Positions 42,756 through 50,160 of a stretch of DNA of 64,000 nucleotides are shown here, one piece after another. The position numbers and the translations under genes are program-made. Source of the DNA: Pseudomonas spelaei (GTDB lineage: Bacteria; Pseudomonadota; Gammaproteobacteria; Pseudomonadales; Pseudomonadaceae); assembly GCF_009724245.1 (NCBI RefSeq), contig NZ_WNNK01000012.1, positions 62,001 to 126,000 on the forward strand, written 5' to 3'. Under the pieces are notes generated by a model that was given only the letters and a program-made list of their open reading frames with translations, was not told where the DNA came from and made no database searches. Position 1 is the stretch's first letter. Each line of letters opens with the position of its first letter.

Positions 42756-43958
42756 TCAAAGGGAAGCAAGGGAGGAGGAGGGCAGATTTTTCCAGGCCAT
42801 CACCGCAGTAACGGCTTGCCAGGGGTTCAGGCGTGGGTCGCACAGGCTTTTGTAGTGGCTGGCGACTTGGGTCAGGCTGGCGGCATCGGACGCGCACTCG
42901 CTGACATCATCCGGGGTGGTTTCCAGGTGCAGGCCGGCGGCCACACCACCGGCCGAGGTCACGGCATGCTTGAAGGCGGTGATTTCCTCCGTGATGGTCT
43001 GCACCATGCGGGTTTTGTTGCCACAGGGCGCGACGATGGTGTTGCCGTGCATCGGGTCGCTCAGCCAGATGATCTGGTGGCCGGCATGGCGCACCGCTTC
43101 AACCAGCGGCGGCAGGCGCTCGGCGACCTTGTGGGCGCCCATGCGGGCAATCAGGGTCAGCCGGCCGGGCTCACGCTTGGGGTCAAGGCGTTCGCACAGG
43201 CTCAGCAACTGGTCCCGGGTGATGTCCGGGCCCACCTTGCAGGCCACCGGATTGAGCACCTCGCTGAGCAGCGCCACGTGAGCGCCCGTCAACTGACGGG
43301 TACGCTCGCCGATCCACGGCCAATGGGTTGAACCGAGAAATACCCGGCCCTGTTCGTCCCGACGTAGTTGGGGCAATTCGTAGTCGAGTACCAGCATTTC
43401 GTGGCTGGTCCAGGCCGGTGAGCCGCTGAGCTGTTCCTTGCCGGCGGGTTCTTTCCAACCCAGGTGCTGCATGATGTCCTGCGCGGCGCGATAGCCTCGA
43501 ACCAGGCGTTGTGCATCGTGCTGGCGATGGCCGCAGACGGCCTCGCGGCCGTTGACCATGTCGCCGCGATAGACCGGCAACTCGAGATCGCCAATGCGTT
43601 CGCTGTTGTTGGAACGGGGCTTGGCAAATTGCCCGGCAATCCGCCCCACCCGCACCACCGGTTGCTGGGTCACCAGCCGGAATGCACCGGCCAGGATGTC
43701 CAGCACCGCAGCTTTGCGGGCCACATGAATGGGCGCACTTTCATCCATGTCTTCGGCACAGTCACCGGACTGGATGATCATCGCTTCACCGGCTGCTACA
43801 CGTGCCAACGTGGCACGCAACACCAGGATATCTTCTGCTCGAATCAGTGACGCGCTGTCCCGGAGGTAGGCTTGCGCGTCATGCAATTGTGAGGGCTCGC
43901 TCCATTGAGGCTGCTGGAACGCTTCACAACTTAGAACCCGTTTCAGTAAGTCTTCCAT
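42756..43958 (-). CDS. phzC: PhzC, class II DAHP synthase
   Basis: The 400-residue protein matches the phenazine-specific class II DAHP synthase: GEAMIIQSGDCAEDMDES, GRIAGQFAKPRSN, VFLGSTHWPWIGERTRQL, KVGPDIT, and SDPMHGNT. The starting ATG at 43958 gives the usual PhzC length; the frame extends upstream into phzB. It feeds the shikimate pathway with DAHP free of aromatic-amino-acid feedback, raising chorismate for PhzE. It starts 23 bases after the phzB stop. Confidence 0.95.
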   Translation of the reverse strand: MEDLLKRVLSCEAFQQPQWSEPSQLHDAQAYLRDSASLIRAEDILVLRATLARVAAGEAMIIQSGDCAEDMDESAPIHVARKAAVLDILAGAFRLVTQQPVVRVGRIAGQFAKPRSNNSERIGDLELPVYRGDMVNGREAVCGHRQHDAQRLVRGYRAAQDIMQHLGWKEPAGKEQLSGSPAWTSHEMLVLDYELPQLRRDEQGRVFLGSTHWPWIGERTRQLTGAHVALLSEVLNPVACKVGPDITRDQLLSLCERLDPKREPGRLTLIARMGAHKVAERLPPLVEAVRHAGHQIIWLSDPMHGNTIVAPCGNKTRMVQTITEEITAFKHAVTSAGGVAAGLHLETTPDDVSECASDAASLTQVASHYKSLCDPRLNPWQAVTAVMAWKNLPSSSLASL

Positions 43959-43981
43959 GATGCGATCACTCTCCCAAGAGA

Positions 43982-44473
43982 TTAAGTAGGAATGCCTTCG
44001 CGCTTGATGTGCGGTACCGGAATACCCAGGGCGCGTAGTTGTTGAAAGACGTTCATGAACTCGCGATTGCGTTTTACTTTGCCGTCTTCCAGCTCGAAGG
44101 AGTGCAGGAAGTGGTTCTCGTAATAGCCTTCCGGGTAACCGGGAAAGAGGATCTTGCCGTGGCCATCGCACTCGACCCAAATATGGTTGGGATCATCGGT
44201 TTCAAATACCTTGACGTTGTACCATTCCCAGTCCGGGAAGCACTTGAGTGACCAGACAGCATGTTCGGCCAACTTGGCCTTGCCACTGATTACAATTGGA
44301 GCGCCGGTGTCGGTGGTCCATAAGCCGCCAGAGCCGTCCTCGGTAAATAGTTCATGGCGGCGCAGGCGATCCTGGCCTTTGGTACGCATGTATTGCTCGA
44401 CCGTGGCGCGGTTCTTGCGGCGAAGTTCAGTGGTATCACTAGCAGTGAGTTGTCGTGCTGCGCTATTAGGCAT
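43982..44473 (-). CDS. phzB: PhzB, phenazine ring-condensing protein
   Basis: The 163-residue protein has a ketosteroid-isomerase/NTF2-like fold and matches PhzB: LRRKNRATVEQYMRTKGQD, GLWTTDTGAPIVISGKAK, FPDWEWYNVKVFETDDPNH, NHFLHSFELEDGKV and PVPHIKREGIPT. With PhzA it catalyses condensation of two aminoketone molecules. The ATG at 44473 has GGAG seven bases upstream. It follows phzA by 26 bases. Confidence 0.95.
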   Translation of the reverse strand: MPNSAARQLTASDTTELRRKNRATVEQYMRTKGQDRLRRHELFTEDGSGGLWTTDTGAPIVISGKAKLAEHAVWSLKCFPDWEWYNVKVFETDDPNHIWVECDGHGKILFPGYPEGYYENHFLHSFELEDGKVKRNREFMNVFQQLRALGIPVPHIKREGIPT

Positions 44474-44499
44474 ACTCAATCTCCAATAAATAAAGGGGC

Positions 44500-44991
44500 T
44501 TATGAGGCGGGGATACCTTCACGCTTGATTCTTGGAACAGCGATGCCCAAGCCGCGAAGTTGTTCGAAGGGGTTCATGAATTCACGGTTTTGCGTGATCT
44601 TGCCGTTATCCAGTTCGAAGGAATGTATGTAATGGTTTTCGCAGTAACCTTCGGGATAACCGGGAACCTGGGTCTTGCCGCGGCCGTCGCTTTCCACCCA
44701 GAAGTGGTTGGGATTATCAGTTTCAAACACCCGGACGTTGTGCCATTGCCAGTCTGGAAAGCACTTCTCCAGCCAGATGCCGAGGGCGGCCAGCTTCGAG
44801 TGGCCTTTAAACACCAGGGGTTCACCGGTTTCGGTGTTCCAGGAGCCGCCACTGCCATCCTGAGTGAACAGCTCATGGCGTCGCAGGCGATCTTTGCCGT
44901 TGGTACGCATGTACTGTTCGACGGTGGTCCGATTTTTTTGGCGCAGTTCAAGATGGTCGTTAAAGCCGCTAGGGGAAAGCGAGGCAGGCAT
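44500..44991 (-). CDS. phzA: PhzA, phenazine biosynthesis protein
   Basis: The 163-residue protein is a paralogue of PhzB (same NTF2-like fold; LRQKNRTTVEQYMRTNGKD, SWNTETGEPLVFKGHSK, FPDWQWHNVRVFETDNPNH). PhzA is less active and may stabilise or modulate PhzB in the complex. The ATG at 44991 has AGGAGG nine bases upstream. It is the first gene of the operon; a 438-base gap to phzR carries the phz box and probably the operon promoter. Confidence 0.95.
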   Translation of the reverse strand: MPASLSPSGFNDHLELRQKNRTTVEQYMRTNGKDRLRRHELFTQDGSGGSWNTETGEPLVFKGHSKLAALGIWLEKCFPDWQWHNVRVFETDNPNHFWVESDGRGKTQVPGYPEGYCENHYIHSFELDNGKITQNREFMNPFEQLRGLGIAVPRIKREGIPAS

Positions 44992-45145
44992 GGGCAATAT
45001 CCTCCTTAGTTGAATTGAGATTTTCGAACTTCAAGTAAATATTTAGTTAATTGACTCGGGTCAGTATTTACAGTTTTTAACTATTGCGTCGTCATGGCTG
45101 TGCTGGGTGGGTGTTGTTTATACACCTGCATTTCTTGGAGTTGGA

Positions 45146-45163
45146 ACTACCAGATCTTGTAGT
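45146..45163. promoter_or_regulatory. phz box upstream of phzA and phzR
   Basis: ACTACCAGATCTTGTAGT is an 18-base dyad that matches the phz box known from phenazine pseudomonads, to which PhzR with acyl-HSL binds. It lies 154 bases before phzA and 266 before phzR. A second copy is at 46867. Confidence 0.85.
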
Positions 45164-45429
45164 GATTGGGGTGTGAGTGGGCTGGCCGCAGTCCGTCGGG
45201 TGAACTGTTGCATTATTGTGAAGGCGCACGCTCATTCGTCGGCGAAGGGGCGGCAATGGCTAACTAATATCGTCAGGCTGAAATGGCCAATGGCTAGTTA
45301 TTTGGATTAGGCGTAAGAAATCTAGTGCTAGTGCGAACCGGTCTATGACTGTGTGGTTTTGCTTGTTGACATGAGTTCAGGTTGGTCTAGTCTCACGACC
45401 TGTTTCCAACTTTAGTAGTGGTGTTCAAA

Positions 45430-46155
45430 ATGGAATTAGGGCAGTTGTTGGGATGGGATGCTTATTTTTACAGTATCTTTGCGCAAACCATGAACATGCA
45501 GGAGTTTACGGCTGTCGCGATGAGAGCCTTGCGTGAACTGCGGTTTGATTTTTTTGCCTATGGTATGTGCAGTGTGACTCCGTTCATGCGCCCCAGGACT
45601 TATATGTACAGCAACTATCCCGAGGAATGGGTGCAGCGTTATCAGGCGGCTAACTATGCGGTGATCGACCCCACGGTGAAACACAGCAAGGTCTCGTCGG
45701 CCCCTATTTTGTGGAGCAATGAGCTGTTCCGGGGATGTCCGGATCTGTGGTCTGAAGCCAACGATTCAAATTTATGCCACGGCTTGGCACAGCCCTCGTT
45801 CAACACCCAAGGGCGAGTCGGGCTTCTAAGCCTGGCGCGCAAGGACAACGCCATCAGTCTTCAGGAGTTCGAGGCGTTGAAACCGGTGACCAAAGCGTTT
45901 GCTGCCGCGGTCCACGAGAAAATTTCCGAGCTGGAGAGCGACGTACGTGTCTTCAATACGGATGTGGAGTTCAGCGGGCGCGAATGTGATGTGCTGCGCT
46001 GGACGGCCGACGGCAAGACTTCGGAGGAGATCGGCGTGATCATGGGTGTGTGCACTGACACCGTGAATTACCACCACCGCAACATCCAGCGCAAAATCGG
46101 CGCCAGCAACCGCGTGCAGGCGGTGTCTTACGCCGTCGCGCTGGGCTATATCTGA
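45430..46155 (+). CDS. phzR: PhzR, LuxR-family quorum-sensing regulator
   Basis: The 241-residue protein has an autoinducer-binding domain (YSNYPEEWVQRYQAANYAVI, DPTVKHSKVSSAPILWSN, with typical Trp/Tyr/Asp ligands) and a LuxR helix-turn-helix (SGRECDVLRWTADGKTSEEI, GVCTDTVNYHHRNIQRKI). It matches PhzR of phenazine producers. It activates phzA-G and phzI with 3-hydroxy- or unsubstituted acyl-HSL. No strong binding site precedes the ATG at 45430. It is convergent with phzI. Confidence 0.95.
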   Translation: MELGQLLGWDAYFYSIFAQTMNMQEFTAVAMRALRELRFDFFAYGMCSVTPFMRPRTYMYSNYPEEWVQRYQAANYAVIDPTVKHSKVSSAPILWSNELFRGCPDLWSEANDSNLCHGLAQPSFNTQGRVGLLSLARKDNAISLQEFEALKPVTKAFAAAVHEKISELESDVRVFNTDVEFSGRECDVLRWTADGKTSEEIGVIMGVCTDTVNYHHRNIQRKIGASNRVQAVSYAVALGYI

Positions 46156-46209
46156 ATCTGAGGTTCATCCATTATTGACGAGTCGACCGCAAGAACGACT
46201 CGGTCAGTA

Positions 46210-46800
46210 TCAAGCCGTCTCTTTCAACAAGGCGCCGGACATGAAGGCTGAAGGGGCGAGGGCGCTGCGGTGGTGCTCGCGGTGAGCCGAGAGTTTGATC
46301 GCGAGGATTTTTTCATCCTGGTGCACGGTGACCGGCCCCAGTCGTTCGTAGTTGACCCCGTTGATTTTGTAATAGCGCTCCATCGTGCTGTTGACGATCC
46401 CGACGATAGCATCGGCGCCCGCCAGGCTTGCGGTCTTGAGGCTTCTCCAGAACAACGGCATCGCCAGTTGCGGTTCGCGGGTGGTGAAGCGCGTCATTTC
46501 CCAGATGGCCGAATGCTTGGGCGGCGCCCCGGCGCAGGCGTGGCTGAAGACGCCCTCAAGCAGGTTGGGGAGTGTGGTGGGTATCAAGCGGGCGCAGCCA
46601 ACGATGGCGCAGTCTTCGTTGAGCGCCAGGAGGTAGCGGGCGTGCTCGGTATCGTATTGGTCCCACTCACAGCCGGCCTGGTGCGGATGGGCCGGCAGTC
46701 GCCATCCGAGTTTCTCGACGAATTGTTCGTGCCGAAAGCGGCCTAGCATGAGTTTCAGCTCGTCGTTCATCGTGCTCAGCGTGTGCTCTTCCATGTGCAT
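46210..46800 (-). CDS. phzI: PhzI, acyl-homoserine-lactone synthase
   Basis: The 196-residue protein has the LuxI signature: GRFRHEQFVEKLGWRLP, ECDWDQYDT-like CEWDQYDTEHARYLLA, VGCARLIPTT and AIWEMTRFTTREPQ. It synthesises acyl-HSL signals for PhzR. AAGGAA lies eight bases before the ATG at 46800, and a phz box lies 67 bases upstream, giving the positive loop. It faces phzR. Confidence 0.95.
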   Translation of the reverse strand: MHMEEHTLSTMNDELKLMLGRFRHEQFVEKLGWRLPAHPHQAGCEWDQYDTEHARYLLALNEDCAIVGCARLIPTTLPNLLEGVFSHACAGAPPKHSAIWEMTRFTTREPQLAMPLFWRSLKTASLAGADAIVGIVNSTMERYYKINGVNYERLGPVTVHQDEKILAIKLSAHREHHRSALAPSAFMSGALLKETA

Positions 46801-46866
46801 GGCTGGGGTTCCTTAGGGATGGGGGGCAAGTGCGGGCTTTTATAGAGGACTTGTACAGGCTTGGCA

Positions 46867-46884
46867 CCTACAAGATCTGGTAGG
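46867..46884. promoter_or_regulatory. phz box upstream of phzI
   Basis: CCTACAAGATCTGGTAGG is a near-copy of the box at 45146 in the opposite orientation (core TACAAGATCTGGTAG). It lies 67 bases before the phzI start, as expected for PhzR-dependent activation, and 71 before the divergent GNAT gene, which it may also affect. Confidence 0.85.
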
Positions 46885-46954
46885 GTGAGTTGGCACGACC
46901 TTCGCTCGTTTTTGCAGGTTGTTCGTAGCCTGTGCCTTGATGAGATATACGCCC

Positions 46955-47440
46955 ATGGACCTGAGCCTTCGCCCACCCATTGCCTCTGATTATGCGGTCA
47001 TTGCCCACTGGCTTCCGGATGCTGCGGCTTGCCTGCGTTGGGCAGGTGATCGGTTGTCTTTTCCGTTTCTGCCCCATGAACTGGCGGATCGCCTGCAGAT
47101 TGCCGATAGTCAAAGTGTTTGCCTGGCAATGGGGTCGGCACCGCCTGTGGCCTTTGCCCAGTTCTGGACAGTCATCACTGGCAGTGTGCATCTGGGACGA
47201 ATCATCGTGTCTGCGTCGGTTCGCGGGCAGGGGGTAGGTGAGGTGTTGGTGCGTCAGTTGATCCGTGCAGCGATTGAGGCCACGGGGGCTGAGCGTTTGA
47301 CCTTGCGGGTGTACAGCGACAACCTGGCGGCGATTGCGTTGTACCGCAAGTTCGGGTTTGTGACGCTGGATGCGCAATCCAACGCCCAGGTGTTGTTTAT
47401 GCAGGCTGATGCGCCTATAGCCGCCGCAAAAACGACCTGA
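46955..47440 (+). CDS. GNAT-family acetyltransferase
   Basis: The 161-residue protein starts MDLSLRPPIASDYAVIAHW and has the acetyl-CoA loop IIVSASVRGQGVGEVLVRQL (about residues 84-103) and NLAAIALYRKFGF. An ATG at 46940 would add five residues. Substrate unknown; RimI-like N-terminal or small-amine acetylation are options. The gene begins 71 bases from the phz box, divergent from phzI. It overlaps the NUDIX gene by 26 bases at their 3' ends. Confidence 0.85.
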   Translation: MDLSLRPPIASDYAVIAHWLPDAAACLRWAGDRLSFPFLPHELADRLQIADSQSVCLAMGSAPPVAFAQFWTVITGSVHLGRIIVSASVRGQGVGEVLVRQLIRAAIEATGAERLTLRVYSDNLAAIALYRKFGFVTLDAQSNAQVLFMQADAPIAAAKTT

Positions 47441-47777
47441 CAATCCGCCTGGTGGCTTGGGTCGTGTCCAACTGCTCCAGGGTGGAGTAGGGAAGCCATT
47501 GGCATTCGGTGATCTCACTGCGCGGTCGGGCCTCGTCGATGTTCACCACGGATGCCTCAAACACATGATGGACGGTGTTGTCCGCCTTCAGCTCCTGCAG
47601 GTACAGCAAACCGTCCACGTTCAACCCGGTTTCCTCTTCCAACTCCCGCGCTGCTGCGCCGGCCGGCCGCTCGTCATGTTCGACCTTGCCCCCCGGCAGC
47701 GCCCATTTCGACCTGGCCTTGCGCACGAACAGGATATGGCCGTTGTGTTCGCAAATGACCGTGGCTCGTACCTTCAT
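47415..47777 (-). CDS. NUDIX hydrolase
   Basis: The 120-residue protein carries the NUDIX box GGKVEHDERPAGAAARELEEETG (region at about residues 29-51; key Gly, REL and EE-x-E-x-G motif present). Such enzymes hydrolyse nucleoside diphosphate derivatives, such as oxidised nucleotides. Start at the ATG at 47777; the frame extends upstream into non-protein-like sequence. It converges on and overlaps the GNAT gene. Confidence 0.85.
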   Translation of the reverse strand: MKVRATVICEHNGHILFVRKARSKWALPGGKVEHDERPAGAAARELEEETGLNVDGLLYLQELKADNTVHHVFEASVVNIDEARPRSEITECQWLPYSTLEQLDTTQATRRIVRSFLRRL

Positions 47778-47917
47778 CGGATGTGCCCCCGCAGTCGGAT
47801 GATTGTCATAAAAGTGTAATGCAAATGTCATGCGAGGTCTTCGCCTCACAGACTGGAGGGCTGGCGGGAAAACGCAGATACTGCTCGACTGAAAAGTACA
47901 CATGGAGAGGGACACCG

Positions 47918-48889
47918 ATGAACACCGTACGTTGGGGCATGATCGGCTGTGGCAGCGTCACTGAATTGAAGAGTGGACCGGCCTTCTACAAAGCGCCAGG
48001 TTCTGCCTTGGTGGCCGTAATGGGGCGTCGTGAGGAAGCGGTGCGCGATTATGCCGCGCGCCATGGCATTGCCCGGTTTTACACCGATGCCCAAGCGTTG
48101 ATCGATGATCCTGACGTGGATGCGGTCTACATCGCCACGCCGCCCGACAGCCACCTTGAGTACAGCCTGATGGTGGCGGCGGCAGGCAAGCATTGCTGCG
48201 TCGAAAAGCCCATGTCGTTGAATGCCGGGCAAAGTGAGTTGATGCAGCGCACGTTCGAACAGGCGGGGCTGCATTTGTTTGTGTCGTATTACCGGCGTTC
48301 TCTGCCACGCTTCCAGCAGGTGCGTGATTGGTTGCAGTCCGGGCAGATTGGCGAGTTACGCCACCTGACCTGGACCTTGTGTAAACCGGCGTCGGTGGCG
48401 GACGAACAGGCTGGCAACTGGCGTACTGACCCCCAGGTGGCCGGCGGTGGATACTTCGCTGACCTGGCCAGTCATGGCTTCGACCTGTTTCAGTACCTGG
48501 CGGGGGATATTGTCGAGGTGGCCGGTTTCACCGCTCGCCAGGCGGGGCGTTATGCGGCGGAAGATGCGGTGACCGCCAGTTGGCAATTTGCTTCGGGAGC
48601 GCTGGGCATGGGCTGCTGGAACTTTGTCGCGGACCGCCGCGAGGACCGTGTCGAACTGATCGGCAGTCAGGGGCGCATTACCTTCTCGGTGTTTGATGAG
48701 CATCCCTTACGGCTTGAGGGCGAGGTCAACCTGAGCCTTGAGGTGCCTAACCATGAGCATATCCAGTGGCATCACGTACTGGGGATGAATGCGCATATTC
48801 GCGGGGAAGGCGAGCATCCTGCGATGGCGAGCGAGGCGTTGAAGACCGATCGCATCATGGACCGGGTGCTGCAGCGCAACCTTCATTAA
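47918..48889 (+). CDS. Gfo/Idh/MocA-family NAD(P)-dependent oxidoreductase
   Basis: The 323-residue protein has the dinucleotide-binding N-terminus (VRWGMIGCGSVTELKSGPAF), DAVYIATPPDSHLEYSLMV and the catalytic HCCVEKPMSLNAGQ with Lys. The C-terminal alpha/beta domain has GGGYFADLASHGFDLFQYL. Family members oxidise or reduce sugars and inositols. GGAGAGGG lies seven bases before the ATG; the frame is open further upstream. An RNase T2 gene follows 34 bases later. Confidence 0.9.
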   Translation: MNTVRWGMIGCGSVTELKSGPAFYKAPGSALVAVMGRREEAVRDYAARHGIARFYTDAQALIDDPDVDAVYIATPPDSHLEYSLMVAAAGKHCCVEKPMSLNAGQSELMQRTFEQAGLHLFVSYYRRSLPRFQQVRDWLQSGQIGELRHLTWTLCKPASVADEQAGNWRTDPQVAGGGYFADLASHGFDLFQYLAGDIVEVAGFTARQAGRYAAEDAVTASWQFASGALGMGCWNFVADRREDRVELIGSQGRITFSVFDEHPLRLEGEVNLSLEVPNHEHIQWHHVLGMNAHIRGEGEHPAMASEALKTDRIMDRVLQRNLH

Positions 48890-48923
48890 TAACGGCAGCA
48901 CACTTTTTCAAGGAAATAGACGG

Positions 48924-49571
48924 ATGAAATACAGAGCAGCCTGGATGGCCTTGTGGCTGGTGTTGGCGGGTATGACCACGGGGGCTGCGGCAGCCCAGCG
49001 GGAGCAGGGGCAGGCGGGGGTGTTTGATTTTTATGTGTTGTCACTGTCCTGGTCACCGACTTTCTGCCTGACCCACCCTGGGGATCAGCAGTGTTCGGGC
49101 AAAGGTTACGGGTTTGTGCTCCACGGTTTGTGGCCGCAGTACACGCAGGGAGGGTGGCCGGCGTCTTGTGATCCACAGTCGAGGCTGTCGGCTGGGGAAC
49201 TGGCCAAGGGCGCGACGCTGTTCCCTTCGCCGAAACTGCTCAAGCATGAGTGGTCCAAGCATGGCACTTGCAGTGGCCTTGAGGCGTCAGCCTATCTGGA
49301 CAAGACCGACGCCGCGCTGGGCAAAGTCAATATCCCGCAGCAGTTGCAACCGTTCAATGTGCCGAACTCGCTCGATGCCCAAGACATCGAGACGCTGTTT
49401 CGCCAGAGCAACCCAGCCATGCGGAGTCATGGGCTGGCGGTGATCTGCAAGGGCAAGGTGTTGTCGGAGGTACGGGTTTGCCTGACCAAGGACCTGGAGT
49501 TCGCCGCTTGCCCAAGGAGTGTCAAGAGTCAGTGCCGTGACGGGGACATTCGTATTCCGACTCAGCGTTGA
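48924..49571 (+). CDS. secreted ribonuclease T2
   Basis: The 215-residue protein has a signal peptide ending GAAAAQ (about residue 24) and both RNase T2 motifs: CAS1 YGFVLHGLWPQY (about residues 61-72) and CAS2 HEWSKHGTC (about 107-115), each with a catalytic His. Eight or more Cys probably form disulphides. It cuts single-stranded RNA to nucleoside 3'-phosphates in the periplasm or outside. Probably a nutrient-scavenging enzyme. Start has AAGGAAA upstream. Confidence 0.92.
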   Translation: MKYRAAWMALWLVLAGMTTGAAAAQREQGQAGVFDFYVLSLSWSPTFCLTHPGDQQCSGKGYGFVLHGLWPQYTQGGWPASCDPQSRLSAGELAKGATLFPSPKLLKHEWSKHGTCSGLEASAYLDKTDAALGKVNIPQQLQPFNVPNSLDAQDIETLFRQSNPAMRSHGLAVICKGKVLSEVRVCLTKDLEFAACPRSVKSQCRDGDIRIPTQR

Positions 49572-49587
49572 GCAGGCCCCCGGCGCT

Positions 49588-50160
49588 TCAAAACGTCGGC
49601 GGCGTAATCACCCAGATCACCACCGTATCCACTTTGCCGGGGTTGCCATAACGGTGGGGCTCACTGCTTGGGAAACTGAAACTGTCGCCTTCATCCAGCT
49701 GGAAATGCCGCTCGCTGACCCACAATTCAAAACGTCCGCTCAACACATAACCGGCTTCTTCGCCTTCATGGCTGTAGCTTTGCTGGCTATAGGTCCCGGG
49801 CGGGAAGCACGAGTGCAGCATTTCCAGTTGATGGTTGGGCAGGGGGGTCAGCAACTGATCGACGATGCCGTCTTCATAACGAATGCTCTGGCGGTTGTGT
49901 TTGCGCACCACGTAGCCTTCGTCTTCCGGCGCCGGGGTGGTTTCGCTGGCGAAGAACCACTGGAGGGTCACCCCCAGGCTGCGGGCAATATTGAACAGTG
50001 CCGGGATTGAGGGGTAGGCGAGGTTGCGTTCCAACTGGCTGATGTAGCCGGCAGTCAGGTCACTCAACTCCGCCAAGGCGGTCAGCGTCATGCCGCGTGC
50101 CTTGCGCAAGCCACGGATTCGCGTACCCAGGAACAGTTGCTGAGGTGGGTCGTTAGCCAT
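49588..50160 (-). CDS. XRE-family regulator with cupin domain
   Basis: The 190-residue protein has a helix-turn-helix (RIRGLRKARGMTLTALAELS, GYISQLERNLAYPSIPALF) at about residues 12-60 and a cupin (EEAGYVLSGRFELWV, LDEGDSFSFPSSEPHRYGNP) at about 126-176. This PuuR-like architecture senses small metabolites. Its ATG follows the TGA of the ene-reductase directly (TGAATG), so the two are translated from one message. It probably regulates the divergent catabolic region through the dyad at 52168. Confidence 0.9.
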   Translation of the reverse strand: MANDPPQQLFLGTRIRGLRKARGMTLTALAELSDLTAGYISQLERNLAYPSIPALFNIARSLGVTLQWFFASETTPAPEDEGYVVRKHNRQSIRYEDGIVDQLLTPLPNHQLEMLHSCFPPGTYSQQSYSHEGEEAGYVLSGRFELWVSERHFQLDEGDSFSFPSSEPHRYGNPGKVDTVVIWVITPPTF

